A stretch of 64,000 nt of DNA from Vibrio atypicus (GCF_009811315.1 NZ_BLID01000002.1:481831-545830); one strand, 5' to 3'. Shown: positions 28,666 through 38,415, numbered from the stretch's first letter. The notes: a model not told the origin generated them from the letters alone. A program made the numbers and translations.

Positions 28666-28703
28666 CCGCCTAGTTACAGTTAATTAACATTCATTGTTAT
28701 AGT

Positions 28704-28734
28704 AAAGCTACTTGCTTATGGGTAAGTAGCTTTT
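28704..28734 (+). terminator. Terminator after dctM
   Basis: AAAGCTACTT / AAGTAGCTTT around a GCTTATGGGT loop is followed by TTGTTG. It separates dctPQM from the two-component genes, at least in part. Confidence 0.75.
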
Positions 28735-28754
28735 GTTGTATTAAGGGGAAGGGA

Positions 28755-30110
28755 ATGCCTCTACAAGCGAAATTAATACTCCTCAGTCTATTGCCACTGT
28801 TGCTGGTTACCGCGATCACCAGTTGGATCTCTATTTATCAAGCCAAAACGCTCGGTGAGAAAGAGGTCGAGCTGTTTCGTGCTAGCTTAATAAAATCAAA
28901 AGAAACAGCCTTGAAAGATAGCGTTGATCTGGCGATGGATGCGATATCGCATATCTATAAAGATCCTAATTTGTCCGAGCAAGTCGCTCAGCAAGAAGTG
29001 AAAGCGATCATTAATAAGCTTCGCTATGGTACGGATGGCTATTTCTTTGTTTACGACAACCAAGGCATCAACCTTGTTCATCCGATCATTCCTGATTTGG
29101 TTGGACAAAATCTTATAGATATCCAAGATGAAAATGGTGACTTTTTAATCGAGGCTCTACTGAGAGAAGCTCGTGATGGCGGTGGATTTCATCAGTATTT
29201 ATGGCAAAAACCTTCTTCGGGCGAAAGCGTTCCAAAACTGAGCTACGCAGCGTGGCTTGATAAATGGGAATGGATGATAGGTACAGGGCTATACATAGAA
29301 GACATCAGCGAAGAAGTGGCCCGCTTGAAAGCTGAAATCAATAACAACATAGAGACCACCTTTTTTAGTGTCATTGTTATCGTGATTATTACCGTTGCCG
29401 TTATCGTCGTAATTACATTGGCGGTGAACTTACATGAGCATCGCTTGGCTGATAGAAGCTTAAAAGAGCTCGCTCATAAAACGGTGATGTTTCAAGAAGA
29501 TGAGAAAAAACATCTTGCCAGAGAGTTGCATGACGGCATTAACCAGCTATTGGTATCGAGCAAATGTCATCTGGAGCTACTAAGCAGCAAAATTGAACGA
29601 GCAGATCTCCAGCAGCATATATCCAAATCCCAACACTCTTTGATGACCGCTATCAATGAAGTTAGGCATATCTCGCACCAACTTCGACCAAGTGCGTTAG
29701 ATGATATAGGGTTAGAAGCCGCACTAAATAGCTTGTTGCAAGATTTTAAAGCTCATTCAGGGATAGATATAGAATCCTCTTTGATGACTGAGCCAGGCAA
29801 ATTGAAATCGGAAGTGGCCACAACTTTGTACCGTGTTGCGCAAGAATCTTTGACTAACATCGAAAAACACTCAAATGCTCATAAAGTTAGCGTGATTTTG
29901 CAGCAAATGGGCAATATGTTACAGCTCATCATTCGTGATGATGGTGTCGGCTTCGATGTCAACGCTACACTTAGAAGGCGAGGCATTGGCCTGCGCAATA
30001 TGCGTGAGCGAGTGGAGTTTATTGGTGGCGATTTTGAACTAGAAAGTGAGCCAGGTTTTGGGACAGAAATTACAGTGCTATTGGAATTAGATGGGCTAGT
30101 GTATGGGTGA
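28755..30110 (+). CDS. Cache-domain histidine kinase (HisKA_3)
   Basis: This 451-residue membrane kinase has TM1 at about residues 8-27, a periplasmic single-Cache domain (about 35-190, with RYGTDGYFFVYDNQG and AAWLDKWEWMIGTGLYI), TM2 at about 203-225, then a HisKA_3 domain with phospho-acceptor H259 (ARELHDGINQLL). The ATPase domain carries DDGVGFD and RRGIGLRNMRERV. GGGAAGGG precedes the ATG. The Cache domain probably senses the same class of small organic acid that the adjacent TRAP system imports. That link is inference from position. Confidence 0.93.
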   Translation: MPLQAKLILLSLLPLLLVTAITSWISIYQAKTLGEKEVELFRASLIKSKETALKDSVDLAMDAISHIYKDPNLSEQVAQQEVKAIINKLRYGTDGYFFVYDNQGINLVHPIIPDLVGQNLIDIQDENGDFLIEALLREARDGGGFHQYLWQKPSSGESVPKLSYAAWLDKWEWMIGTGLYIEDISEEVARLKAEINNNIETTFFSVIVIVIITVAVIVVITLAVNLHEHRLADRSLKELAHKTVMFQEDEKKHLARELHDGINQLLVSSKCHLELLSSKIERADLQQHISKSQHSLMTAINEVRHISHQLRPSALDDIGLEAALNSLLQDFKAHSGIDIESSLMTEPGKLKSEVATTLYRVAQESLTNIEKHSNAHKVSVILQQMGNMLQLIIRDDGVGFDVNATLRRRGIGLRNMRERVEFIGGDFELESEPGFGTEITVLLELDGLVYG

Positions 30111-30741
30111 TGTAATCAAAGTGGTCATTGCAGATGATCATCAAGTGGTATTAGATGGTTTTATGGCTCGATTGCAAATGGAACCTGAGATTGAAGTCAT
30201 TGGCACGGCAAGCAATGGACTTGAAGCTGTGGAAGTGGCTAAGCGATTGATGCCAGATGTGGTGCTGATGGACGTGAGTATGCCAATAATGAATGGCATT
30301 GAAGCGACCAGCTTAATTCGAGAAGAAAACCCAGAAGCCAAGGTTTTGATGCTGACCATGCATGATAACCGAGAGTACATCATGAAAGTGATGCAAGTCG
30401 GCGCTGTGGGTTACATGCTTAAAGAAATCAGTGCAGAGAAAATGGTTCAGGCCATTAAAACCGTTAATCAAGGCTCAACTTATTTTTGCGAATCTGTAAC
30501 CCAGACCTTATTCTCTCAAGAGGTGACTCCAGCTGCTAAGCAACCAAACCCTCTAAGTCGCCGTGAAGAAGCGGTACTTAAGCTGGTGGCGCAGGGGCAT
30601 AGCAGCAAAAAAGTGGCGGCCTTACTTGATATCAGTTACCGGACAGTAGAAACTCACCGACAAAACATCAAGCATAAATTGGACTTACACAGCACGGCTG
30701 AATTAGCCACTTACGCGGTTGAGCACGGTTTAGTCAATTAA
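30103..30741 (+). CDS. NarL/FixJ-type response regulator
   Basis: This 212-residue regulator has a receiver domain with phospho-acceptor D57 (VLMDVSMPIMNG) and a C-terminal LuxR-type helix-turn-helix (LSRREEAVLKLVAQGHSSKK and ISYRTVETHRQNIKHKL). It overlaps the kinase gene by 8 bases, so the two form a cognate pair. The repeated TACGTA sites upstream of dctP are a plausible target. Confidence 0.94.
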   Translation: MGDVIKVVIADDHQVVLDGFMARLQMEPEIEVIGTASNGLEAVEVAKRLMPDVVLMDVSMPIMNGIEATSLIREENPEAKVLMLTMHDNREYIMKVMQVGAVGYMLKEISAEKMVQAIKTVNQGSTYFCESVTQTLFSQEVTPAAKQPNPLSRREEAVLKLVAQGHSSKKVAALLDISYRTVETHRQNIKHKLDLHSTAELATYAVEHGLVN

Positions 30742-30796
30742 GCGTTGCTCGTTTTTTGTTTGATGAGTAACCACAACCACTGTTTTAGTAATTAAC

Positions 30797-31141
30797 ATGT
30801 CATATCCACAAAATAACTATAAAAACTATCACGCTCACATCTATTTCAATAATCAGAGTCAGGCTCTGGCTACCCGTTTACATGCTCATGCATCTTCCCA
30901 GCTTGGGCTGACAGTGGGGAAGATTAACCTTAGACCCGTCGGTCCACATATTGATTGGAGCTTTTCTATCGAGTTTGATCACAATGAATTCTATATCGTC
31001 ATTCCATGGTTGGATGAAGCGCGCGAGAGCTTGTCTGTATTGGTTCACGCAGTGACTGATAATGAATATCAAGACCATACAGAATATGCCTACTGGTTGG
31101 GTGAGCCTGTGTCTCTAGAACTGTCAATATTTAAAAATTGA
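30797..31141 (+). CDS. DOPA 4,5-dioxygenase-family protein
   Basis: This 114-residue protein matches the small DOPA 4,5-dioxygenase family: NYHAHIYFNN at the start, VGPHIDWSFSIEF in the middle and EYQDHTEYAYWLGEPV near the end. The histidines in HAH and GPH are likely metal ligands. The family was named from fungal betalain-pathway enzymes; bacterial members are of uncertain substrate. It is a single gene after the response regulator. Confidence 0.8.
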   Translation: MSYPQNNYKNYHAHIYFNNQSQALATRLHAHASSQLGLTVGKINLRPVGPHIDWSFSIEFDHNEFYIVIPWLDEARESLSVLVHAVTDNEYQDHTEYAYWLGEPVSLELSIFKN

Positions 31142-31240
31142 AGCGGCAATTTGTCGTTACGATAAAGAACCTCAATTGCTGATGAGTGGTTAAGGTCGTA
31201 TAAGGCGTCCTCTGATTATTTCACTGGACACTAACCACTT

Positions 31241-31843
31241 ATGAACCAACTCATCGATGCTCTATTTACTCAGGGTTATTACGTGTGGGATGACTTTCTT
31301 ACACCAGATAAAGTGGCAGAGCTAAGGGATTGTATTCCAGAGGATTGGAAAAAAGCGCGTATTGGTCGCAATGATGAAGTTGCACGTGAGGCAACTATTC
31401 GTAGCGATAAAATTCAGTGGCTAAAACCGAATATGGGTGAGCCAGTCGCTGAGTTTCTAGATAAAATGGAGCAAATTCGTTTAGAGGCAAACCGTCATTT
31501 CTTTTTAGGATTGTTTGAGTATGAAGCTCACTTTGCTAAGTATGAGAAGGGCGATTTTTATCAAAAGCACCTAGATTGTTTCCAAGGCAATGAAAACCGC
31601 CGATTAACCACTGTTTTCTATATGAATGAAGAATGGAGTGAGGAAGATGCCGGTGAACTTGTTGTTTATGATTTAGATGATAATGAGCTTGCGAAACTTC
31701 CACCTAAATCTGGTCGTTTGTTTGTCTTCTTTTCTGAGATGTTCCCGCATGAGGTTTTACCAACTAACAGTGAGCGCTTCAGTATTGCTGGTTGGTTCCG
31801 TGTGAACGGCGTAAAAGACAATCAACTCGATATTGCGCACTAA
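31241..31843 (+). CDS. 2-oxoglutarate/Fe(II)-dependent oxygenase
   Basis: This 200-residue prolyl-4-hydroxylase-like protein has the iron triad as HxD in YQKHLDCFQG and a distal histidine in MFPHEVLPT. The 2OG-binding arginine is in SERFSIAGWFRVN. Complete for the family. Vibrio relatives are annotated as 2OG-Fe(II) oxygenases, substrate unknown. A terminator follows. Confidence 0.87.
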   Translation: MNQLIDALFTQGYYVWDDFLTPDKVAELRDCIPEDWKKARIGRNDEVAREATIRSDKIQWLKPNMGEPVAEFLDKMEQIRLEANRHFFLGLFEYEAHFAKYEKGDFYQKHLDCFQGNENRRLTTVFYMNEEWSEEDAGELVVYDLDDNELAKLPPKSGRLFVFFSEMFPHEVLPTNSERFSIAGWFRVNGVKDNQLDIAH

Positions 31844-31854
31844 GCATTTCATTA

Positions 31855-31880
31855 AGGCCACTTTTTAGTGGCCTGTTCAT
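31855..31880. terminator. Terminator between convergent 2OG oxygenase and patatin genes
   Basis: AGGCCACT / AGTGGCCT with a TTTT loop lies between two convergent stop codons. Confidence 0.7.
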
Positions 31881-31885
31881 TTTGA

Positions 31886-32752
31886 TTAAAAGCAGAAGTG
31901 ACAGTTTTCGTCATTGAGACCATAGCGGTTTTCACTTATTGCTAAGTGTTTTTCTCCTTCAAATTTCCCCATCTCATATCCGTTTGTTAACGTTTTTAAA
32001 TTCATCGTCAATCGTTTCACATTGAAGGTTTCATCTGGCGCGATCACTCTAATTTTGGTGCCTTTCGGTGGATTGCGAATAAATGCCAAAGACTGATTAT
32101 AGTTCTCCGCTCGAACGGCCATAGCGTGGGCGATCATCGGCTGCTTGGCGAGTAGAGTATGAAATAACCAAGGGTGGCGTGTTTTGGGCATTTCATAGCT
32201 TAAAGGATGGGATAAGATCACTGTGATGTCGCGTGCACCACGTCGATACGCCTCAACGACAGGAATAGAGTCAGCGACGCCGCCATCGGTATAGCACCCT
32301 CCGGAAAAACAGGGTGTTTGTTTGTAAGCAATGGGTAATGCGCTGGTCGCTTCAAGAACATGCTCAAGGTTGTTTCTCGATACTTGGTAGTAGTCGGCAT
32401 TGCCCGTTTCAATATTAGTTGCTGTTGCAAGCATAGGTAAATTGCTAAATAGAGTTTGCTCATCGAGTGGGAAACGCTTATTCGATTCAGAGACTAACCA
32501 CTTCACGTCAATGAGGTGACCGCCTTTTAAAAAGCGTTTGCGATTAAAAAAGGTCTTGTTGGTCGCAAGCTCAGTGATTACTTGATAGCTACGACCATGC
32601 TGCTTTGCCAAATATCCGACTAAATTAGACGATCCTGCTGACACGCCAATCGCAAAATCAAACGGGTAGTAATCATTTTTAATGAAGGTGTCGAGAACAC
32701 CTGCGGCGAAAATTCCCCGCATTGCGCCGCCTTCTACAACAAGTGCTTGCAT
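31886..32752 (-). CDS. Patatin-like phospholipase (YjjU type)
   Basis: This 288-residue patatin-fold hydrolase has the oxyanion segment GGAMRGIFAAG (8-18), the nucleophile elbow GVSAG with S38, and the catalytic-dyad aspartate D156 in YTDGGVADSIP. There is no signal peptide, so it is probably cytoplasmic. The C-terminus (NDENCHFCF) contains two cysteines. Family members hydrolyse phospholipids; the substrate here is not known. Confidence 0.9.
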   Translation of the reverse strand: MQALVVEGGAMRGIFAAGVLDTFIKNDYYPFDFAIGVSAGSSNLVGYLAKQHGRSYQVITELATNKTFFNRKRFLKGGHLIDVKWLVSESNKRFPLDEQTLFSNLPMLATATNIETGNADYYQVSRNNLEHVLEATSALPIAYKQTPCFSGGCYTDGGVADSIPVVEAYRRGARDITVILSHPLSYEMPKTRHPWLFHTLLAKQPMIAHAMAVRAENYNQSLAFIRNPPKGTKIRVIAPDETFNVKRLTMNLKTLTNGYEMGKFEGEKHLAISENRYGLNDENCHFCF

Positions 32753-32949
32753 AAACCTTTCTTCAACTGTGCTTTTTTATAAATTCTACTCAAAGCGAAC
32801 AGAGGCAGGAAATTGGTTGTATTGATTAATCAGATAGGTAAAACCTAACAATTGGTTAAATGCAAATTTACTGTATATAACATCAGTATTATTTGACGAC
32901 TCAGGATAATGGTCTATACTGTATGTATAACCAGATAAGGAGGTCGCGT

Positions 32950-33171
32950 ATGATTTGGGAAACCATTGAAAGAGTTAACCGCCTGCGTCAACAGGCGTTG
33001 TCAAATCCTGAGTTTATTCAATCGGCGAAAGCGCACGAACAAGCTATTCGCCAACAAGATGATGAATATCACCCACATGTAAAATCAGGCAAGAAAGCGA
33101 AAGAACGCTCTTTGGCCGATATCTATAAAGAAGCTGAGTTCTCTGCTCGAGCCGATGATCGTCAGCACTAG
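32950..33171 (+). CDS. Small charged protein, unknown function
   Basis: A near-perfect TAAGGAGG site lies 7 bases before the ATG at 32950, making this the start even though the frame is open further upstream. The 73-residue product is helical and highly charged (MIWETIERVNRLRQQAL ... HPHVKSGKKAKERSLADIYK), with no signal or membrane segment. It is followed by a terminator. I do not recognise a family. Confidence 0.72.
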   Translation: MIWETIERVNRLRQQALSNPEFIQSAKAHEQAIRQQDDEYHPHVKSGKKAKERSLADIYKEAEFSARADDRQH

Positions 33172-33196
33172 ATTAATCCCGACCTTACAAAAAGAA

Positions 33197-33222
33197 AAAC
33201 AGCCATACGTGGCTGTTTTTTT
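33197..33222 (+). terminator. Rho-independent terminator
   Basis: AAACAGCCA / TGGCTGTTT is followed by T4, downstream of the 73-residue gene. Confidence 0.87.
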
Positions 33223-33233
33223 GCTATAGAGAT

Positions 33234-33287
33234 AAAAAAATGACCACTTTAGCCGGGTTAAATAAAGCCCCGACAGCAAAGCGGTCA
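33234..33287 (-). terminator. Minus-strand terminator with no annotated gene upstream
   Basis: On the minus strand TGACCGCTTTGCTGTCGGGG pairs with CCCGGCTAAAGTGGTCA (about 15 base pairs with small bulges) and is followed directly by seven T. It implies a leftward transcript arising in the 33288-33700 gap. Confidence 0.6.
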
Positions 33288-33600
33288 CACCACAGGAAGT
33301 AATGGGTTACTCAGTTGCAACAACAAAGTAGATACTTTTAGTGTAGACCATGATTTAAATTTGGCTCTAAATGATGATGCTACAACGCATACTTTTTGGT
33401 GTTTCCTGGATAATTAGTCGAAAAATCATTACCTTTTACTATTTGCCTATGTTGCAATTAAGTTGATTTTTAGTGATATATTCGGTTTTTTGTAATATTT
33501 CTAGCTTTTATGCGAGGTTTTACTTTCTGCTTATCGAGTAAAATTATTATAATCCGCTTTGAGAATTGATCAGCAGCAATGAAAGTTTGGTTTTATCTGT
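33288..33600 (-). ncRNA. Possible small RNA ending at the orphan terminator
   Basis: No protein-coding frame with a ribosome-binding site is visible on either strand here, yet a strong leftward terminator sits at 33234-33287. The simplest explanation is a small RNA on the minus strand. The 5' end is not determined, I could not identify a clear promoter, and the boundaries given are those of the empty region. I did not recognise a known Vibrio sRNA. Confidence 0.35.
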
Positions 33601-33606
33601 TTTCTA

Positions 33607-33622
33607 TGCGATATAGCTCACA
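33607..33622 (+). promoter_or_regulatory. Candidate CRP site upstream of the amino acid antiporter
   Basis: TGCGA-N6-TCACA matches the TGTGA-N6-TCACA CRP core at 9 of 10 positions and lies about 80 bases before the start codon. Confidence 0.5.
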
Positions 33623-33700
33623 TCAGATCTGCCTGTTATCTCACTTTGGGCGTAAAATGCCTCCCCTGAAAATAGATTAACTATTACCCCGGATAACTAA

Positions 33701-35119
33701 ATGGATAACAAATTAGGCCTGAGTTCTCTAACGGCTATTGTCATTGGCTCTATGATTGGTGCTGGTGTTTTTAGCTTGCCGCAAAACATGGCCGCTGTTG
33801 CTAGCCCTGCTGCTGTGATGATTGGCTGGACCATTACTGGCATTGGCATGATCTTCCTTGCTCTTTCGTTTCAGAAGTTAGCGTTTCACAAGCCACATGT
33901 TGACAGTGGCGTTTTCGGTTATGCAAAAGAGGGCTTTGGTGATTTTGTCGGATTTTGCTCCGCATGGGGATATTGGTTGAGCGCGATGCTGGCTAACGTA
34001 TCTTATTTAGTGATTGTCTTCAGTACTCTGGGAATGCTATTTGATACACCAGAGTTGACAATTTTTGGGCAAGGTAATACCTGGGTTTCTGTTGTTGGGG
34101 CATCTTGTTTACTTTGGATGGTACATGCATTAGTGCTTCGTGGCGTACAGACGGCTGCATTGATTAATATGGTCACCACTTACGCGAAATTAGTACCGTT
34201 GTTGATCTTTGTAATCTGCGTATTTGTGGCATTTAAATGGGACACTTTTACTCTGGATTTCACTGGTCTTCATTTTGGCGAGCAGCATGATCTTCTATCT
34301 CAAGTTAAGAGTACTATGCTGGTGACAGTGTGGGTATTTATCGGTATCGAGGGGGCTGTTGTTGTCTCTGGGCGAGCGCGTGATCGTAAAGACATTGGAC
34401 GTGCGACCATTTTGGGTCTGCTAACTGCATTAGCTATTTATGTCTGTGTTACGTTGCTATCTATGGGGGTGATTAAGCCTACAGAATTGGCAACCTATCA
34501 AAACCCGTCAATGGCAACAGTACTGACTCACATCTTAGGTCCTTGGGGACAAATCATTATCAGCGTTGGGTTGTTGATCTCCGTTTGTGGTGCGTTTCTG
34601 AGCTGGACAGTTTTAGCCTCTGAAGCACCATACCTTTGTGCGAAAGAGAAGATGTTTCCAGCCAGTTATGCCAAACTCAATAAGGCTGGCAGCCCAGTAA
34701 AACCGCTCACTTTAACCAACGTATGGATTCAAATTTCACTTATTGCGGTGATGTTTGCTGGTAGTACTTACGACACGTTATTGATTATTGCTTCAGAAAT
34801 GATTTTAGTTCCGTATTTTCTTGTTGGCGCATTTGTATTGAAGATTGCGATTCAAGAGAAAAATCGTGGCAGCTTGCTGTTAGTTGGCCTAGGCGCGACT
34901 ATTTACGGAATATGGCTACTGTATGCTTCTGGTTTAAATTACTTACTATTGTCAGCGATACTCTATGTCCCTGGTCTTTACTTCTATGTTCAAGCGAAAA
35001 GAGAGCAGGGAATTAATCCATTTGAAGGTAAAGAGAAAATGGGTGCTTGTGCCTTAAGCCTAGTGGCTTTGCTTGCTGTTGGTTTAATGTCGCAAGGTAT
35101 GTTGAGTATAGGTTTGTAG
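33701..35119 (+). CDS. Basic amino acid/polyamine antiporter (ArcD/YdgI-like, APC family)
   Basis: This 472-residue transporter has about 12 membrane segments. The first contains GSMIGAGVFSLPQNMA, the APC-superfamily substrate-binding motif, and later IGIEGAVVVSGRARDRKDIG and WTVLASEAPYLCAKEKMFP are typical of arginine/ornithine and lysine antiporters of the ArcD/YdgI branch. No arginine deiminase genes are next to it. A candidate CRP site is upstream and a terminator downstream. The exact substrate pair is not determined. Confidence 0.87.
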   Translation: MDNKLGLSSLTAIVIGSMIGAGVFSLPQNMAAVASPAAVMIGWTITGIGMIFLALSFQKLAFHKPHVDSGVFGYAKEGFGDFVGFCSAWGYWLSAMLANVSYLVIVFSTLGMLFDTPELTIFGQGNTWVSVVGASCLLWMVHALVLRGVQTAALINMVTTYAKLVPLLIFVICVFVAFKWDTFTLDFTGLHFGEQHDLLSQVKSTMLVTVWVFIGIEGAVVVSGRARDRKDIGRATILGLLTALAIYVCVTLLSMGVIKPTELATYQNPSMATVLTHILGPWGQIIISVGLLISVCGAFLSWTVLASEAPYLCAKEKMFPASYAKLNKAGSPVKPLTLTNVWIQISLIAVMFAGSTYDTLLIIASEMILVPYFLVGAFVLKIAIQEKNRGSLLLVGLGATIYGIWLLYASGLNYLLLSAILYVPGLYFYVQAKREQGINPFEGKEKMGACALSLVALLAVGLMSQGMLSIGL

Positions 35120-35132
35120 AAATAGAGATATC

Positions 35133-35160
35133 AAAAAATCCCCGAAAGGGGATTTTTTAT
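35133..35160. terminator. Terminator between convergent antiporter and rarD
   Basis: AAAAAATCCCC / GGGGATTTTTT with a GAAA loop works on either strand. Confidence 0.88.
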
Positions 35161-35172
35161 ATCTAATACCTA

Positions 35173-36063
35173 TCAATATCGTTTGAATCGGTAGCGATGT
35201 CTCAGGCTATCTAAGATGGTAAAAAGTAAGCCTGCCCAAATGAAACTAAAGCTGACTAGTTTCACCTCATCAAACGCCTCGCTGAATAAGAATACCGCCA
35301 GTAAAAATTGTATGGATGGCTCAATATATTGCATTAAGCCCACTGTCGACATGGTGGTGTATCTTAGAGCAATGGAATAAAACACTAATGGGATCAGAGT
35401 TGCAGGCGCAGCGCCGAAATAGAGAGCAAAATCCCCCCAACCTGAACTCAAAGAATCTGCCCCAACTGTGAATTGCTTGTAGACCATATAGCCGAATGCA
35501 AGAGGTAAGAGTACGACTGCCTCCATAAACAGGCACGTGCTCCAGCTATAACGAATCTTCTTCTTACACCAACCGTAAAGCGTAAAGAACACTGCCATAA
35601 TAAGAGCAATGACAGGGACTTGGCCATATTGAATCATTTGATAACTCAAGCCAATCGTAGCAAGAATGAGGGCGACTTTTTTGCCAGAAGAAAGTGTTTC
35701 GCCAAGGATAAAAACGCCAAGCGCACTCATCATCAATGGGCTAATAAAAAAGCCTAAACTTGCATCGATAACGCGGTCATTGGTCATTGCCCAAGTAAAC
35801 GCCGTCCAAGAGATAGACATCATTAAACTGCCAATGAAGGTCAGTTTAAGTGAATACTTGTCTTGCCATATTTGTTTAAAGTCAGGCAGTTTTCGCTGGA
35901 TAGCTAATACGATGATAAGACCACAAGGTACAGAAGCAATGAGTCTTACCGCAAGCAGTTCGTCCATAGCTGCATTTGGCAAAAACTGGTAGTAAAGAGG
36001 AAGTATTCCCCATAAAAAGAAAGAGATAGCGGCCATCCAATTGCCTAAACGGTGCTCAGACAT
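35173..36063 (-). CDS. rarD: EamA-family transporter RarD
   Basis: This 296-residue protein has about 10 hydrophobic segments in two EamA repeats. The opening GNWMAAISFFLWGILPLYYQ and the later TLIPLVFYSIALRYTTMSTV and LMQYIEPSIQFLLAVFLF are typical of RarD, a putative drug/metabolite permease. It is a single gene, convergent with the antiporter. Confidence 0.9.
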   Translation of the reverse strand: MSEHRLGNWMAAISFFLWGILPLYYQFLPNAAMDELLAVRLIASVPCGLIIVLAIQRKLPDFKQIWQDKYSLKLTFIGSLMMSISWTAFTWAMTNDRVIDASLGFFISPLMMSALGVFILGETLSSGKKVALILATIGLSYQMIQYGQVPVIALIMAVFFTLYGWCKKKIRYSWSTCLFMEAVVLLPLAFGYMVYKQFTVGADSLSSGWGDFALYFGAAPATLIPLVFYSIALRYTTMSTVGLMQYIEPSIQFLLAVFLFSEAFDEVKLVSFSFIWAGLLFTILDSLRHRYRFKRY

Positions 36064-36338
36064 AGTGATACCAAACGAATGAAAAGTGAGCGAAATTTAC
36101 GTTGAAATTGACGAAATGTAAAGGTTTTTGATGTTGTGGAAATTCCTTTTATATCAGATATTTATGATTAACTGATTGAAGTGTTTATAAGTATATAATT
36201 TTATTATCTAAAGTTTGTTCGGCTATTGTCGATAATTATAAATAGTGGAATATTTGTCCCAATCTGATAACGTAGAAAGATGAAAGGGGCTCTATAATAA
36301 ATAGATGACCTTGGGCTTATGGTTAAAAGGAGCTGATC

Positions 36339-36698
36339 ATGAGTAATGCAGAGCAACAGCGTAAATTTTACCGCTTAAAATACCCAAAGCGTGGTAGGCC
36401 TAGTGTACGTTTCTCTTCAGAGCTGTTTCATGTGAGCGAAGTCTCGGAAGGGGGTATTCGAGTTATCATGAATAACTTTACTTCATTGTATAAAGGTCTT
36501 TGTATGAAAGGCACTTTATCATTACACAATGATTGTGAAGTCGATATCGAAGGTGCAGTACTTCGTTTTGATGAACAAGAAGTGATAGTTCAATTGAATA
36601 AAGGACCGTCATTTAAAGATATGGTGGAAGAGCAGCGCCACATTCGAAATGTATTTCCTCGTCACTTTGAGTTATTAAGAGCGACGCAAGCCGCTTAA
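36339..36698 (+). CDS. PilZ-domain protein
   Basis: This 119-residue single-domain protein has the cyclic-di-GMP-binding RxxxR motif as RKFYR near the N-terminus and the second motif as EVSEGG. The consensus there is [D/N]xSxxG, so the first residue is glutamate. AGGAG precedes the ATG. Single PilZ proteins act as c-di-GMP effectors by protein contact; the partner is not evident. Confidence 0.83.
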   Translation: MSNAEQQRKFYRLKYPKRGRPSVRFSSELFHVSEVSEGGIRVIMNNFTSLYKGLCMKGTLSLHNDCEVDIEGAVLRFDEQEVIVQLNKGPSFKDMVEEQRHIRNVFPRHFELLRATQAA

Positions 36699-36718
36699 CT
36701 GTATTATATCTTTATATC

Positions 36719-36748
36719 AAAACGCCCCGCATAATTGCGGGGCGTTTT
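36719..36748. terminator. Bidirectional terminator between PilZ and MCP genes
   Basis: AAAACGCCCCGC / GCGGGGCGTTTT with an ATAATT loop lies between convergent genes. Confidence 0.88.
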
Positions 36749-36780
36749 GTTTTCTAGTTTGGTTTTATCTCATACAGGTA

Positions 36781-38415
36781 TTAAACCTTAAACTGAGCAA
36801 CAAGGTTATCTAAGGTTTCACACTGTTCAGAAAGCGACATACAAGCGTTTTCGGCACTGCTTACCATTTCAACCATATGGTTACTGTTATCTAGAATTCG
36901 TACCACATTATTATTGACCTCTTCACTCACACTGTTCTGTTGGCTAGCAGCCGTTGCAATATGGGTATTCATTTCATTCATGAGTGAAATAGACGACATG
37001 ATCTCTTTAAGGGAGGCCGATGCGCTACCGGCACTAGTGATGGTTTGTTCACCACTTTCTTTGCTTGCTTCCATTACTGAAACGGCTTGGCGAGCACCTT
37101 CTTGCAGCTTTTCAATCATGGATTGAATTTCACCTGTGCTTTCTTGCGTGCGGCTTGCAAGTGAGCGAACTTCATCGGCAACCACCGCAAATCCGCGACC
37201 TTGTTCTCCTGCGCGTGCAGCTTCAATAGCCGCGTTGAGAGCCAGTAAGTTGGTTTGATCTGCGATTCCACGAATCACATCTAGGATGGAAGCAATGTTA
37301 CCGACATCCGCATCTAGGTCATGAATCACTTGGCTTGCGTTATCAATCTCGTTGGCTAGTGTTTCAATTGATCCTACCGTTGTGGTCAAGGTGCGGTCCG
37401 TGTTCGTAGCTTCGCTATTGGCTTGAGTACTGGCGTGTGCAGCTTCTTCAGCATTTGAAGCGACCGTTTGACTGGTGGCTTGCATTTCATTCACTGCCGT
37501 AGCAACCATCTCACTTTCTTGCTGCTGCTGACCAGAAAATTCGGCAACGGTTTGCGTTAAAACTTTTATATTCTCCATTTCAGCGCGTACTGCATTTGAA
37601 GAAATAATGACTTGCTCAACCGTTGTGTGAATTCGGCTAACGAATGAGTTGAAACCTTCAGACAATTGACCGAGTTCGTCTTTGCTTTTTACTTCAATAC
37701 GCTTAGTAAGGTCGCCGTCTCCACTCGCAATATCTTTCATTGCAACGCCAATGTCGTTGATTGGTTTTAGCACTAATTGGCGTGAGATCCAGAAAGAAAG
37801 AGCAACCAATAATAGAGCGATAACCGCGCCGGCTTCTAATACAAACTTACTGTAAGTTATAGAATTTTCCACCTCATCACGCAGTGATAATTGTACTTCT
37901 TCAATCAATGAACGAGTGGAGCGTAGTTGATCTCGTATAATTTTAAACTGCTGTTCAAATTTTGAACGGTTTTTAGCGTAATACTCTGTCGCTTGATCAG
38001 CGTTTGCAAACATTGGTTCATACAGTTGCACCCAAGTTCGAGTTGCCTTGACTAAAACGTCGACTTTTTGCTGTTGGCTTTGCGGTAGGTAGCCCTTTGC
38101 AATTAGCTCTTTCGCCTTGCTTAGCCTCGGCTCTGCTTTGTAGGCGTTATCTTTGAATTCTGCGATATTGTATTCAATATCTTGCTGTGTTTTCGCAAGC
38201 ATGAGCCCTTGAGCGGCGGTGATAACTTGATAGAGGTCGCGATAACCATCTTCCAAACTATCCATGACCGGTTGAACGTCATTATTCAATTGATTGTTGA
38301 GAGATTCTTGCTGATTGGCTTGCAGTACGTTAACCAGGGTGATGATCGCAATAATAACTGCGAGTAAAACAATGGGTAGTGCAAGCTTATGTTTAATCGT
38401 GAGCTTGTTTAGCAT
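36781..38415 (-). CDS. Methyl-accepting chemotaxis protein
   Basis: This 544-residue chemoreceptor has TM1 at about 10-28, a helical periplasmic ligand domain (about 30-190, four-helix-bundle type), TM2 at about 192-211, a HAMP domain (about 212-265) and a long cytoplasmic signalling domain. The conserved hairpin tip is [20 protein letters not shown] followed by [16 protein letters not shown]. There is no C-terminal pentapeptide for CheR docking. The ligand is unknown. Confidence 0.93.
   Translation of the reverse strand: MLNKLTIKHKLALPIVLLAVIIAIITLVNVLQANQQESLNNQLNNDVQPVMDSLEDGYRDLYQVITAAQGLMLAKTQQDIEYNIAEFKDNAYKAEPRLSKAKELIAKGYLPQSQQQKVDVLVKATRTWVQLYEPMFANADQATEYYAKNRSKFEQQFKIIRDQLRSTRSLIEEVQLSLRDEVENSITYSKFVLEAGAVIALLLVALSFWISRQLVLKPINDIGVAMKDIASGDGDLTKRIEVKSKDELGQLSEGFNSFVSRIHTTVEQVIISSNAVRAEMENIKVLTQTVAEFSGQQQQESEMVATAVNEMQATSQTVASNAEEAAHASTQANSEATNTDRTLTTTVGSIETLANEIDNASQVIHDLDADVGNIASILDVIRGIADQTNLLALNAAIEAARAGEQGRGFAVVADEVRSLASRTQESTGEIQSMIEKLQEGARQAVSVMEASKESGEQTITSAGSASASLKEIMSSISLMNEMNTHIATAASQQNSVSEEVNNNVVRILDNSNHMVEMVSSAENACMSLSEQCETLDNLVAQFKV

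Noticed and set aside
33241..33303. A 20-codon ATG frame in the gap before the antiporter
   Set aside because: No ribosome-binding site, and its bases form the stem of the minus-strand terminator.
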